Counted from the stretch's first letter, positions 35,812 to 44,928 are shown. The stretch: DNA of 64,000 nt from Clostridium sp. (GCA_018362895.1 JAHALR010000006.1:171447-235446); one strand, 5' to 3'. The notes: a model not told the origin generated them from the letters alone. A program made the numbers and translations.

Positions 35812-38800
35812 TTATTTACTGTTAAACTCGTACGTTATCTTATTTATATAATAGAATAAATCACTCAATATGTTAAATACTTCTTTAAAGCTAAGAACAC
35901 TATTGTTGAAAAGCAGGATTGAATTGCCCTCCTGACAGGACTTAGGGGCAATAGTATATTTTATATATTTTGTAATATTTCTATCAATTCTTGAGGCAAT
36001 GATAGACCACTCGGCTTTGTTGTATGGCATATAAATTCTTATGTTGTCCGAAGTTTCTCTGATGAGTGAGATTTTTGCCTGTGTTGCAAGGAGCCTGAGG
36101 TGTATTATTTTTATTAAATTTTCAACAGGCTCGGGGATTTTTGAAAACCTGTCTTTCCATTCCTGATGAATCAAATCAAGCTCTTCGAGTGTTTTTACGT
36201 CGGCAAGACGCTTGTATTCAATCATTTTTTGTTCTTTTGAACCGACCCACTCGTCAGGAATATAGGCTGTAATATTTATGTCGACAATTGCCGGAGGCTG
36301 CGGCTTTTCACCGGTTTCTTGAATTTCGTTGATTGTTTCTTCGAGCAGCTGACAGTATGTGTCAAAGCCCACATTGGTCATATGTCCGTGTTGTTTTGTG
36401 CCAAGTATGTTTCCGACTCCTCTGATTTCGATGTCCCGAAGCGCAATCTGGTATCCGCCTCCGAGCGTCGAGAATTCTTTTATTGCTTCGAGACGTTGAA
36501 GTGCTTCCGGTGTAAGCTTCTTGCGGTCTTTGTAGAAACAATAGCAATATGCCTGACGTTCACTTCTTCCTACACGTCCTCTGAGCTGGTAAAGCTGGGC
36601 AAGCCCGAACCTGTCTGAGTCGTATATTATCATAGTGTTTGCGTTTGGTATGTCGAGCCCGGATTCAATGATAGTTGTGCAAAGCAGGATGTCATATTTG
36701 TGTTGTGCATATTCAAGCATTATACCTTCGAGTGTTTTCGGGTCCATTTGACCGTGTGCGACGGCTATTCGTGCGTTTGGTACAATTTTTTGAAGCTCTG
36801 CTGCAAATTCATAGATTGTTTCCACACGGTTGTATAGGAAAAATACCTGCCCGTCTCTGTCGAGTTCGTGGTTTATTGCATTTTTTACATACGTTTCGTT
36901 ATAGGCCCCGACGTGTGTTTTTACGGGCAGACGGTTCATTGGCGGGGTGTTTATTACAGACATGTTTTTTATTCCGGACAAAGACATGTAGAGTGTTCTG
37001 GGAATTGGGGTTGCTGACATACTCAGGATGTCTATGTTTTTTCTGAGCATTTTGAGTTTTTCTTTGTGTTTTACCCCGAATCTGTGTTCTTCGTCTATGA
37101 CAAGAAGCCCGAGGTCCTTGAACACAATGTCATCTTGAAGAAGTCTGTGTGTTCCGATTACGACATCAACCTCGCCTTTAATCAGTTTTTTTATTGTTTC
37201 TTTTTGTTCTTTTGCACTTCTAAAGCGCGAGAGCAGTTCCACCTTGACGGGAAAGGGTTTGAAACGTTCAGAGATTGTCTGCCAGTGCTGCATTGCAAGG
37301 ATTGTTGTCGGAACTATTACTGCTGCTTGCTTTCCTGACATTACTGCTTTGAAGATTGCTCTTATTGCAATTTCTGTTTTGCCGAAGCCTACGTCAGCAC
37401 AAATTAGTCTGTCCATGGGTTTTTCAAGTTCCATATCAGCCTTAGTTTCCTGGATTGCTCTCATCTGGTCGGGTGTTTCCGTGTATTCAAATGCTTCTTC
37501 CATTTCACACTGCCATACAGTGTCCGCTTCGAAGGCTATTCCCTGTGCCATTTCGCGTTTTGCATAAAGGCGAAGAAGATCTTTTGCTATCTCCTCGATT
37601 GCTTTTTTTGCTCTGGTTTTTGTTATGTTCCAATCGTTTCCTCCCATTCTCGAAAGTTTGGGGTGGACAGAGCCGGAGCCTCTGTATCTCACAAGCAGGT
37701 TGACCTGTTCTGCGGGCATGTGGAGTTTGTCACCCTGTGCGTATTCAATTGTGAGGTAGTCTTTGAGCTGTCCGTCGATTTCCTGTTTGCTCAGCCCTTT
37801 ATAAAGCCCGACACCGTGCACCTGATGGACAACGTATTCGCCTTCTTTTATATCGTTTACGGATTCGATATATTCAGCACTTTCTTTATGATATGTCTGT
37901 TTTTTTGCTGTAATATCTTTTGATTTTTTGTTGAAAAGTTCTTTATCAGTGAGTACAGCGAGTTTGTAATCTTCTATTAATGAACCGCCCAGAGCAAGGT
38001 TTTCTGTCAGAAAAACAGACGAGCGTTCACAAAAGTCATCTGAAACAGGTATTTCAAAATCACACAGGACCTCCTCGACTCTGTTTTTGTAATCCGTTGA
38101 TATGACAACTTTATAGCCATGTCGGATTTTTTCTTCGATATATGTAAGAATTTCTTCCATTTTTGAAGAAAAGCTCGGAATCAAAGCACTTTCAAACTCT
38201 ATTGTGTAGTCAGAGACTGTATCAAGAAAATTGTCCAGAAAGATTTTTTCTCTTTTTGCGCAGACGTTTTGGAACTCCTGTGTTTCGAGGTGAGCTTTTG
38301 ATTTTAGCGGAAGGTTCAGGGCTTTTTGTGTGTTTTCTTCAATCTGTTTTTCATAGTTCAGGTCAATTTGTTCAAATTTTGAATAAATTTCCGACGATTC
38401 ATCAAACACGAGAACAAAATCCTTGCTCAGAAGTTCTATGAGGTTTTTTGTTTTTTTGTTGAGGTATGACTGAAAATATTCTATGCCTTCAAAATATCCT
38501 TCGTTGTCAATTTTTTCAAGAGTTTCTTGGAGAAGTTCTCTGATTATGCCGGTGTTTTCATTTGTTTCAAGCCCTGCTGTTGTGCTTATGAGTTCGTTTT
38601 TGAAGGTTTCTTTGTTATCTTTGTCCAAAATGAATTTGTAAATCGGGAGAATTTTTGTTTCTTTTATTTTTCTGACACTTCGCTGTGTTTTGTTGTCAAA
38701 GTTTCTTATGTCAGTGACAGTGTCGCCCCAAAGCTCTATGCGTGTTGCATATTTTTCGGGAGAAAACACGTCAATGATGTCTCCTCTGACAGAGAACTCT

Positions 38801-39294
38801 CCGATGTCACAGACCATTGTCACCCTTTTATAACCAAGGTCTGTCAGGTTTTGTGCGATTTTTTGAGTGTCGATTTCATCGTCGAGTTTTATTTTTATTG
38901 AATTTTTTTCATAAAATTCTTTGTCGGGAAACTTCTCGGGAAGTGCTTTGACAGGTACAATGAGAATTTGTGTGCTGTCATTTTTTTCAAGGATTTCAAG
39001 TTGTTTTGAATATCTGTAAAGGTTGGCTGAGACCCCGTCATAGATAGAAATATCCTGGTATGGAAAGATTTCTGCTTCGATTCCGAAAAGTTTTTCAAGG
39101 TCGTGTTTGTATTTCAGTGCACTTTGTTCGGAGTTTGTAATAAAAACTGTTCTTTTTTCAGTGCTTATCTGGGCAAGCAAAACGAGTCTCAAAAAAGAGG
39201 TGAGCCCGCTCAAAGTAAAGGAGCGGTTCTTTTTGAGGAAGGCAAAAAGCTTTTCGTTATTCAAAAATTTGTTTGTCAAAAGCCATTTCAACAT
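35812..39294 (-). CDS. mfd: Transcription-repair coupling factor Mfd
   Basis: Mfd removes stalled RNA polymerase and recruits UvrAB. The 1160-residue protein has the UvrB-like N-terminal module, the RNA polymerase interaction domain (EYVVHQVHGVGLYKGL), and the RecG-like translocase with Walker A CADVGFGKTEIA, DEEH, SATPIPRTLYMSL and QLRGRVGRSERQAYCY. The C-terminal TRCF domain follows. The usual GDxGxGKT is DVGFGKT as in other Mfd proteins. The start ATG has no obvious Shine-Dalgarno and lies 11 bases after an 11-bp hairpin. Confidence 0.96.
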   Translation of the reverse strand: MLKWLLTNKFLNNEKLFAFLKKNRSFTLSGLTSFLRLVLLAQISTEKRTVFITNSEQSALKYKHDLEKLFGIEAEIFPYQDISIYDGVSANLYRYSKQLEILEKNDSTQILIVPVKALPEKFPDKEFYEKNSIKIKLDDEIDTQKIAQNLTDLGYKRVTMVCDIGEFSVRGDIIDVFSPEKYATRIELWGDTVTDIRNFDNKTQRSVRKIKETKILPIYKFILDKDNKETFKNELISTTAGLETNENTGIIRELLQETLEKIDNEGYFEGIEYFQSYLNKKTKNLIELLSKDFVLVFDESSEIYSKFEQIDLNYEKQIEENTQKALNLPLKSKAHLETQEFQNVCAKREKIFLDNFLDTVSDYTIEFESALIPSFSSKMEEILTYIEEKIRHGYKVVISTDYKNRVEEVLCDFEIPVSDDFCERSSVFLTENLALGGSLIEDYKLAVLTDKELFNKKSKDITAKKQTYHKESAEYIESVNDIKEGEYVVHQVHGVGLYKGLSKQEIDGQLKDYLTIEYAQGDKLHMPAEQVNLLVRYRGSGSVHPKLSRMGGNDWNITKTRAKKAIEEIAKDLLRLYAKREMAQGIAFEADTVWQCEMEEAFEYTETPDQMRAIQETKADMELEKPMDRLICADVGFGKTEIAIRAIFKAVMSGKQAAVIVPTTILAMQHWQTISERFKPFPVKVELLSRFRSAKEQKETIKKLIKGEVDVVIGTHRLLQDDIVFKDLGLLVIDEEHRFGVKHKEKLKMLRKNIDILSMSATPIPRTLYMSLSGIKNMSVINTPPMNRLPVKTHVGAYNETYVKNAINHELDRDGQVFFLYNRVETIYEFAAELQKIVPNARIAVAHGQMDPKTLEGIMLEYAQHKYDILLCTTIIESGLDIPNANTMIIYDSDRFGLAQLYQLRGRVGRSERQAYCYCFYKDRKKLTPEALQRLEAIKEFSTLGGGYQIALRDIEIRGVGNILGTKQHGHMTNVGFDTYCQLLEETINEIQETGEKPQPPAIVDINITAYIPDEWVGSKEQKMIEYKRLADVKTLEELDLIHQEWKDRFSKIPEPVENLIKIIHLRLLATQAKISLIRETSDNIRIYMPYNKAEWSIIASRIDRNITKYIKYTIAPKSCQEGNSILLFNNSVLSFKEVFNILSDLFYYINKITYEFNSK

Positions 39295-39532
39295 ATCAAG
39301 ATTTTAGCACATAAGAGATTTTTCTTATGTGCTTTAGGGATAATTTTTATTTTCTTCTTCCGACTCACTCGCTTTGCTCGTGTCGCAGTCAGCGAAAATT
39401 ACATAATAAACATCACCGATGTGTTACGAAATGTTAACAAAAGTTTGTTTAAAAGGGCAATTAATTTGAACAAAAATACTTTATATAAGTAAGGGATTAA
39501 AGGGATTAAAATTTTATAGGGAGAATAAGATT
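39295..39532. other. 238-base intergenic gap between mfd and the 79-residue gene
   Basis: It contains the hairpin at 39306-39333, a short less AT-rich stretch at about 39358-39398, and an AT-rich run with a TATAAG at 39484-39489 that may be a -10 box for the plus-strand gene. No ORF or known RNA was recognised. Confidence 0.4.
39306..39333. repeat. Inverted repeat in the mfd 5' leader
   Basis: AGCACATAAGA (39306-39316) and TCTTATGTGCT (39323-39333) are perfect 11-bp complements with a six-base loop. No T-run follows on either strand. On the minus strand the stem ends 11 bases before the mfd start codon, so it would lie in the message leader. Confidence 0.55.
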
Positions 39533-39772
39533 ATGGCAGTTGGACCAAGAGATTACATTGACCAGTTATTAGTGAAAAAATATGCTGATGAAAAAGTTGA
39601 CAATCCACAGATAGCAGAAATGGTTGACCCTCAGAAGATGCTGGATGCTATGGGTGATTTTTCTAATATGCACAGGACGATGATGAACCTGAATAACAGG
39701 CTGAATGAATTTTGTGCGGGATTGAATGCGAAATGTGCTCAATATCGATCTACAAGGTATGCGATGAGCTAA
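39533..39772 (+). CDS. Small conserved-looking protein of unknown function
   Basis: The 79-residue protein has a strong GGGAG Shine-Dalgarno. It starts MAVGPRDYIDQLLVKKYADE and has a helical, Met/Asn-rich second half. No signal peptide, membrane segment or known motif was recognised. It is 38 bases upstream of maf on the same strand. Confidence 0.65.
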   Translation: MAVGPRDYIDQLLVKKYADEKVDNPQIAEMVDPQKMLDAMGDFSNMHRTMMNLNNRLNEFCAGLNAKCAQYRSTRYAMS

Positions 39773-39782
39773 TTGTGCCTGA

Positions 39783-39812
39783 ATAGGGTTAACTGTGTTA
39801 AAATAACCCTAT
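39783..39812 (+). promoter_or_regulatory. Extended -10 promoter within an inverted repeat at the maf start
   Basis: TGTTAAAAT (39796-39804) is an extended -10 box whose TAAAAT ends exactly six bases before the maf ATG, so the message would be leaderless. ATAGGGTTA (39783-39791) and TAACCCTAT (39804-39812) form a 9-bp inverted repeat that covers the end of the -10 box and the first bases of the start codon. It could be an operator or a start-codon hairpin. Confidence 0.45.
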
Positions 39813-40428
39813 GAACGAAGATGTTAAAAACAAACGACTGATACTCGGGTCACAATCGCCGAGACGGCACTCCCTCATAAAAAAACTCAACGTCGATTTC
39901 GACGTGGTTTCACCGGACTGCGACGAAAAACTCGACTCGGATATTTACTCTGACGATAAAATTAAATCCCTCTCTCTTCAAAAATCTCTCTCGATTCTCA
40001 AGGCAAAGAATCCCGCGAATAGTCTCGTGATTAGTGCCGACACCGTTGTCATTTCAGACAGTAAAATACTGGGCAAGCCAAAAGACGAAGCTCAGGCGCA
40101 CGAAATGCTCCGTGCATTAAGCGGTAAAACACATTATGTGGTTACCGCTGTTACTGTGCTTGATTGTGATACCGGAAAGTATCTTTCTGATACCGTTAAG
40201 ACCTATGTTACGTTTCAAGACCTTTCCGATGAGTTGATAGATGATTATATAAAAACTTTCAAACCTCTGGATAAGGCCGGTGCATACGGGGTCCAGGAGA
40301 TGGGTCCGGCTTTTATAAAAAATGTGGACGGCTGTTTGGACAATGTAATCGGGCTACCTGTTGAAAGACTGAAACAAATGCTTGTTGAAATGGGGTATGA
40401 TTTCAGCGTGCCGTGTGCTCAAGGATAA
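39811..40428 (+). CDS. maf: Maf-family nucleoside triphosphate pyrophosphatase
   Basis: Maf hydrolyses dTTP/UTP or modified nucleotides to monophosphates. The 205-residue protein has LILGSQSPRRHSLIKKL at the N-terminus, SADTVV (catalytic Asp), LGKPKDEAQAHEMLRALSGKTHYVVTAV, and the C-terminal KAGAYGVQEMGPAFIKNVDG. The last 26 bases overlap the convergent pabA gene. No Shine-Dalgarno is present, in line with the leaderless promoter. Confidence 0.93.
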   Translation: MNEDVKNKRLILGSQSPRRHSLIKKLNVDFDVVSPDCDEKLDSDIYSDDKIKSLSLQKSLSILKAKNPANSLVISADTVVISDSKILGKPKDEAQAHEMLRALSGKTHYVVTAVTVLDCDTGKYLSDTVKTYVTFQDLSDELIDDYIKTFKPLDKAGAYGVQEMGPAFIKNVDGCLDNVIGLPVERLKQMLVEMGYDFSVPCAQG

Positions 40429-40975
40429 AGTTTCTAAGAAGCTCGTGTCCGTATTGAGTAAGAATGGCCTCGGGATGGAACTGCACTCCGTAAATCGGAA
40501 GCGTATCATGTTCAATTGCCATTACGATGTTTCCTGTATAAGCTGTTATCACAAGCGGCTTTTTGACTGATTCGGGACATACTTTGAGCGAGTGATAGCG
40601 TGTTGCTTCAAATCCTTCTTGAATACCTTCAAAAAGTTTGCTCTGTCTTTTGTAAAAGATTTTTGAAACTTTTCCGTGAAACGGCTCGGGGTCTTTGATT
40701 ATTTTTGCGTTGAAAAACTGTGCAATACACTGGTGCCCGAGGCAGATTCCCAGAATTTTTTTTGTTTTGTGAAATTCTTTTATTACACTCATTGAAATAC
40801 CGGAATCTTCAGGTGTTCCAGGGCCGGGTGAAATAACAAGTGCGTTGAAATCAAGCTGCTTCAATTCTTCGATTGTAATTTCGTCGTTTTTAAAGACACG
40901 AGGGGTGACACCGAGTTCTTTGAAGTATTCTGCCACGTTGTATGTAAAAGAGTCGTAATTGTCAATCAGAATCAT
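40403..40975 (-). CDS. pabA: Glutamine amidotransferase of aminodeoxychorismate/anthranilate synthase
   Basis: The 190-residue class I glutaminase supplies ammonia to PabB. Its motifs are LIDNYDSFTYNVAEYF, SPGPGTPEDSG, the nucleophile Cys in GICLGHQCIAQFF, and HPEAILTQYGHELLRNF. Genes downstream of its partner overlap by four bases. In many bacteria the same subunit also serves anthranilate synthase; the neighbour here favours p-aminobenzoate synthesis. Confidence 0.93.
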   Translation of the reverse strand: MILIDNYDSFTYNVAEYFKELGVTPRVFKNDEITIEELKQLDFNALVISPGPGTPEDSGISMSVIKEFHKTKKILGICLGHQCIAQFFNAKIIKDPEPFHGKVSKIFYKRQSKLFEGIQEGFEATRYHSLKVCPESVKKPLVITAYTGNIVMAIEHDTLPIYGVQFHPEAILTQYGHELLRNFILEHTAR

Positions 40976-42642
40976 TGTTTCACCTCTTTTATGGTGACCT
41001 CTTTTACTCCCCGTACGGAATTTATGCAGAAGATTTTTTTTGCATTCATCAAATCTTCTTTGAAAAGAATTTTTTCTTTAACCTTTCCTTCATCAATGAG
41101 TTTTTGGCGCAGGATTCCGTTCAGGAGCCCGCATTTTAGGCTCGGCGTGAAGAGACCGTCTTGAGTTTCAACAACTATGTTTGTCCGTGAGCCTTCAGTA
41201 AGCTCGTCTTTTTCGTTAAAGAAAATTTCGTCGTATATTTCGTTGTTTTTGATTTTTTTGAGGCTTTCTTCGTACCACGGACGGCAGGTTGTTTTGTGGC
41301 AGAGGAGTGTGTTTTTGCTGTTGACTTTTGTGTCGGAGATTTTTATGAGGTTGTTTTCCGTTTGTTTTAAAGGATGAAGCTGTGTTTCAAAGCTGCCGTC
41401 TTTATTTAGCAGAATCCTGAGCATTCCGTCTTGTTCAAATTTCAGTTTGTATAAGTCTTCATTGAATTTGAAGTCGAAAAACTTTGCAGAGGCTTTCATT
41501 CTTGACAGGTGTTGTTCAAGATAAAGGATTTTTTTGTTTTCAACCTTTGCGGTTTCTATTATTTTAAAATCATTTGATGGTTTCAAGAAGCCTGTTTTTA
41601 TGTCTGCTTCTTCCCACTCGTCTTTTATGTCGGAGTCCCATACAACAGCTCCGCCTGCACGGTATTTGTATGCAGTTTCGCTGTTTGCTTTTTGAAGAAT
41701 TCTTATGGGTACGCTGAAAATCGCTTTTTGAGGCGAAATGAATCCGATTGCACCGCAGTATATGTTTCTTTTGCCTGTTTCGATTCTGTCTATTAGAGCC
41801 ATAGTGCTGATTTTGGGCGCACCGGTGATTGAGCCGCAGGGGAAAATTGCTTCAAAAATGTCAAAGAAATTTGTGTCCTCGTTTAATTCGGCAGTAATCT
41901 CCGAGGTCATCTGGTGAAGGGTTTTGTGGGTTTCGATTTCAAAGAGTTTCTCTACTTTTACAGTTTTTGTTTTTGCGATTTTAGAAAGGTCATTTCTTAA
42001 AAGGTCAACTATCATCACATTTTCAGCACGATTTTTTATGTCGGATTTCAAGAATTCAATGTTCTTTTTATCCTCCTGAGGGCTGAGTCCTCTTTTTACC
42101 GTGCCTTTCATCGGTTTTGTTTTTATGAATTTTGTTTTTCTGTCGAGTTCAAAAAACAACTCCGGAGAGAAAGACAAAAGTGTTTCGTATTCGTTTTTTA
42201 TAAAAGCATTGTAGGGCGTTTTTTGCTTTTGGAGCAGGCTTTCGTATAGTTTTAAGGGGTCTTCGCTGCATTCAACAGTTCGGTCAAAGGTATAGTTAAC
42301 TTCGTAAGTGTTTCCGTTTGAGATTTCGTTTTTGATTTCTTCAAGTGCTTTTTTATATTGCTCAAAAGTTATGTCAGAGCGAGGATTGAGAGGGATTTCT
42401 GTATGGTATGAAGGTTTATACTTTTTAAAACTTTTGTGGATTTCAAAATAAAGAAGCGGGAGTTTTGATTTTATCTTTTTCCCTAAGAAACAGTCTTTCG
42501 CTTCGTACCTGATATAACCGAGTGCATATGCATTTTTTGTTTCGTTTTCAAGTTCAATCAAAGCTTCTTTGAACTGCTTTTCGTCAAAGGCTGTGATGAT
42601 TTTTTCCGGTTTTTTAAAGAGTTTTTCTGCGTAGATTTGCAT
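40972..42642 (-). CDS. pabB: Fused aminodeoxychorismate synthase component I / aminodeoxychorismate lyase
   Basis: The ~556-residue protein joins a PabB chorismate-binding domain (about 1-330) to a PabC-type PLP lyase (about 340-556). PabB landmarks are TYEVNYTF, KTKPMKGTVKRG, MIVDLLRNDLSKIA and FPCGSITGAPK. PabC landmarks are LTEGSRTNIVVE and KCGLLNGILRQKLI. Such PabB-PabC fusions make p-aminobenzoate from chorismate for folate. I use the ATG at 42642; an in-frame TTG at 42657 adds five residues. Neither start has a Shine-Dalgarno. It starts only 17 bases from a prophage terminator. Confidence 0.92.
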   Translation of the reverse strand: MQIYAEKLFKKPEKIITAFDEKQFKEALIELENETKNAYALGYIRYEAKDCFLGKKIKSKLPLLYFEIHKSFKKYKPSYHTEIPLNPRSDITFEQYKKALEEIKNEISNGNTYEVNYTFDRTVECSEDPLKLYESLLQKQKTPYNAFIKNEYETLLSFSPELFFELDRKTKFIKTKPMKGTVKRGLSPQEDKKNIEFLKSDIKNRAENVMIVDLLRNDLSKIAKTKTVKVEKLFEIETHKTLHQMTSEITAELNEDTNFFDIFEAIFPCGSITGAPKISTMALIDRIETGKRNIYCGAIGFISPQKAIFSVPIRILQKANSETAYKYRAGGAVVWDSDIKDEWEEADIKTGFLKPSNDFKIIETAKVENKKILYLEQHLSRMKASAKFFDFKFNEDLYKLKFEQDGMLRILLNKDGSFETQLHPLKQTENNLIKISDTKVNSKNTLLCHKTTCRPWYEESLKKIKNNEIYDEIFFNEKDELTEGSRTNIVVETQDGLFTPSLKCGLLNGILRQKLIDEGKVKEKILFKEDLMNAKKIFCINSVRGVKEVTIKEVKQ

Positions 42643-42658
42643 GAGAAAAGTGTACAAT

Positions 42659-42696
42659 AAAAAAAATCCCCCTGCGAAATTAAATCCACAGGGGGA
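42659..42696 (-). terminator. Rho-independent terminator of the prophage lysis operon
   Basis: On the minus strand TCCCCCTG and CAGGGGGA form an 8-bp stem (42696-42689 with 42674-42667), followed at once by eight T. It ends transcription of the phage genes before pabBC. Confidence 0.8.
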
Positions 42697-42708
42697 AAAT
42701 GAAAGAGT

Positions 42709-43176
42709 CTAGAGTATAGAGTGTATGAATTTTTCAAGATCGTTGAGTCTGTTAAGCCAGCCTTGAAGAAAAATTTTCTGGTTTCCGTATTTTGCAAATT
42801 CGTGGTATTTTGCACGTCTTGCTTCTATAAATTTGTCAGGATATTTCCAGGAGGCAGCTTTCATAAACTGGTTTACACGGGCTAAACCCATGTTGACAGC
42901 TGTGTCAAAAGCCAGAACCGCAAATTTGGAAGACATTCTGTCGCATCCGGCTTTTTTCCAATAATTTTTGTAATAGATTTGTTTGACTTCGTCGTTTGAG
43001 ATGAATCTAACATCTTTTTGTGCAAGTCCGAGGCTTTTAAGCCAGGCATTGTAAGTGTATTGTGTGATTCCACGGTTTGTTGCACCTCCTTTATCCGAGG
43101 GGTTGTTGACATATCCGCCTTCCCACTTAAGGACGAAGGAGAGTGCTTTGTTGAAAAGTTCGTCTGTATTGTTCAT
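42709..43176 (-). CDS. Prophage endolysin, glycoside hydrolase family 108
   Basis: The 155-residue muramidase-type lysin has the GH108 active-site segment KWEGGYVNNPSDKGGATNRG, with the catalytic Glu at residue 19. A peptidoglycan-binding C-terminal helix bundle of the family follows (about 85-150). It lacks a signal peptide, so it needs the holin encoded three genes upstream. It is the last gene of the phage operon before the terminator. Confidence 0.92.
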   Translation of the reverse strand: MNNTDELFNKALSFVLKWEGGYVNNPSDKGGATNRGITQYTYNAWLKSLGLAQKDVRFISNDEVKQIYYKNYWKKAGCDRMSSKFAVLAFDTAVNMGLARVNQFMKAASWKYPDKFIEARRAKYHEFAKYGNQKIFLQGWLNRLNDLEKFIHSIL

Positions 43177-43178
43177 TT

Positions 43179-43427
43179 TCAGTCACCGTTTTTTTGTATT
43201 AATAAATTTTTGACATCATTTATGTCGTGATGAATCAGTGACAGCTGTTCTTGAAGTGTGCGGTGATTTTCCCGATAAGTTCTGTCTGAAACGTAATGTT
43301 CGCTGATATATTCAATCAGTGCGGATTTCATAGATTCCAACTGTTCGGGCGTGACAAAGATTTTTTGCTGTATCAAAAACATCACAAGCACAATGAGTAT
43401 CGGGGCGTATTCAATAATTTTTTCCAT
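43179..43427 (-). CDS. Small membrane-anchored phage protein (lysis cassette)
   Basis: The 82-residue protein has one N-terminal membrane helix (about 8-20) followed by a charged helical domain rich in Glu, His and Asn. Lying between holin and lysin, it could be an i-spanin-like or antiholin-like factor, but no family motif is clear. Confidence 0.6.
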   Translation of the reverse strand: MEKIIEYAPILIVLVMFLIQQKIFVTPEQLESMKSALIEYISEHYVSDRTYRENHRTLQEQLSLIHHDINDVKNLLIQKNGD

Positions 43428-43438
43428 TGTGTTGTCTT

Positions 43439-43678
43439 TCAGTTGTGTTTATAGAAACTTTCGCACAGGTGTGCAAAACGCATCCTGTCAGCGAAAGTCA
43501 TTTGCTTTTTATATTTATTTGTTATGGCGATAATTTTTTCTGCAATATTTGTTGCTTTTTTATAATCTTTTTTGTCTTCTATAATCTCTGTTGTCGAGAG
43601 ATTTTCTGTCTGTACGGCTTTGAGTTCAAAAAACTTTGAAAACATGTCAGCAATAGCTTTGATTAGTGCGCTGTACAT
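43439..43678 (-). CDS. Small phage protein of unknown function
   Basis: The 79-residue helical, Lys-rich protein starts in a TAATG overlap with the holin stop. It begins MYSALIKAIADMFSKFFELK, an amphipathic helix. No known domain was recognised. The lysis-cassette position is the only clue. Confidence 0.55.
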   Translation of the reverse strand: MYSALIKAIADMFSKFFELKAVQTENLSTTEIIEDKKDYKKATNIAEKIIAITNKYKKQMTFADRMRFAHLCESFYKHN

Positions 43679-43884
43679 TATGCTTGAACCTTGTTTGTTT
43701 TTGATGAGGAATGCTCATCAATTAAAACATTTATCAACCCGATTATACCTAACGCACATGCAATGATTGCATCGGCAAGCTCGGGTTTCATTACAACGCC
43801 GAAGGCTGCTAACACTGAGAAAAGCCCTTTATATGTGCTTGATTGAGACAGATATTTCAAAATTGTTTCAACTGCTTTATTCAT
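43678..43884 (-). CDS. Putative phage holin
   Basis: The 68-residue protein has two hydrophobic segments (about 20-34 and 37-54) and a short charged tail (DEHSSSKTNKVQA), the layout of class II holins. It has a good Shine-Dalgarno (AAAGG) and is followed by the small genes and lysin in the same operon. The call rests on topology and position. Confidence 0.7.
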   Translation of the reverse strand: MNKAVETILKYLSQSSTYKGLFSVLAAFGVVMKPELADAIIACALGIIGLINVLIDEHSSSKTNKVQA

Positions 43885-43900
43885 TTTTTTTACCTTTCTA

Positions 43901-44194
43901 TTATTCGGCTACGTTAATTTCAATTTGAGAGTATTGTTTTACATATTTTGATTTTACATATAAGCCTGTACCTGTTGAGTGAGTGTAAGAAAAAGGTTCA
44001 TCGCTTTTTTCAAAGCCGTCGCCGCCTGATGGTTCACCTGAAGCGCTGATGCAGATTTTGTGAGGCGCAAATACTTGAATTAGATAGGTTTTTCCATCAG
44101 TGAAGGCAAAATCTGATTTTGTTTCTTTGATTTTGTCTTCGATGTTTACCCAGTTTGCATCTGTGTTAATTTTAAAATTTGCTATGTTTGCCAT
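43901..44194 (-). CDS. Phage protein of unknown function
   Basis: The 97-residue protein has AAGGAG before its ATG. Mostly beta-strand, with a Gly-Asp rich loop (EPSGGDGFEKSDEP). It lies between the fibre-type genes and the holin, so a minor virion protein is plausible. No known domain was recognised. Confidence 0.5.
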   Translation of the reverse strand: MANIANFKINTDANWVNIEDKIKETKSDFAFTDGKTYLIQVFAPHKICISASGEPSGGDGFEKSDEPFSYTHSTGTGLYVKSKYVKQYSQIEINVAE

Positions 44195-44213
44195 TTTTTT
44201 CTCCTTTATTTAA

Positions 44214-44927
44214 TTAACCTGCTTTAAAATAACAATTGTTTGTATCTATTTCACCAAAGAATCCTGACGGCATTCTATTTACCAGAGAGCCTATTGCGAG
44301 AATTCCTTTCCAGTAAATCGCTCCTGTATTAGACTTAGTTACTGTATCTTTTGTGTCAACATTTATAACTTGCCACGTCATCAGTTGATTTTCGGCCTCA
44401 TATTTAAAAACATAGTCATAATAAATATTATCGAGTACAGGAATGTTATAAGCTGAATTACCTGTGGAACCTGATGCTGTTCCCCAGCGGCTATGTATAT
44501 TATTTCCGCTAAATGTTGCTTGTGATCTGTCTATATTTAGGTCATGGTTGGAGCTTGTCAAGTTTTCTCCATTTACAAAAATATACCCGTCTTTTTTTCC
44601 TGCGTATTTTTTTAATCTTATTTTTATCATAAGATTTTCATTTAAAAGGTGATTTGAATCTGTAATATCAGTATCATTAGGAAAATTTTCGCATATGTAT
44701 GATACGTAACTATAAACAGATGTATTGGGATAGGTTAATATACCTTTCTCGTTGATTGTGCCTTGTGTTGTAGATGTTTCATCCAGTTTGATTTCCATCT
44801 TTATCATTCCGTCGTTTCCTCCATCTGCGTTGACGGGAGTAACAGAATCTACATTGAATTCAAACGGAAGCTTCACATCCTCCGGTGTGTTCGGGGAAAT
44901 TGCATGAACATTAAAATTAAACGTCAT
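44214..44927 (-). CDS. Phage tail-associated protein, lectin-like pattern
   Basis: The 237-residue protein is beta-rich with aromatic strands, for example YDYVFKYEAENQLMTWQVINVD. This recalls concanavalin-like jelly-roll domains of phage receptor-binding proteins. It has GAGGTGAT before the ATG and follows the DUF4376-like gene by one base. Function is inferred from location. Confidence 0.5.
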   Translation of the reverse strand: MTFNFNVHAISPNTPEDVKLPFEFNVDSVTPVNADGGNDGMIKMEIKLDETSTTQGTINEKGILTYPNTSVYSYVSYICENFPNDTDITDSNHLLNENLMIKIRLKKYAGKKDGYIFVNGENLTSSNHDLNIDRSQATFSGNNIHSRWGTASGSTGNSAYNIPVLDNIYYDYVFKYEAENQLMTWQVINVDTKDTVTKSNTGAIYWKGILAIGSLVNRMPSGFFGEIDTNNCYFKAG

Positions 44928-44928
44928 T

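Noticed and set aside
39358..39398. Small RNA gene suggested by a less AT-rich patch
   Set aside because: No stable fold, promoter-terminator pair or known RNA signature was found.
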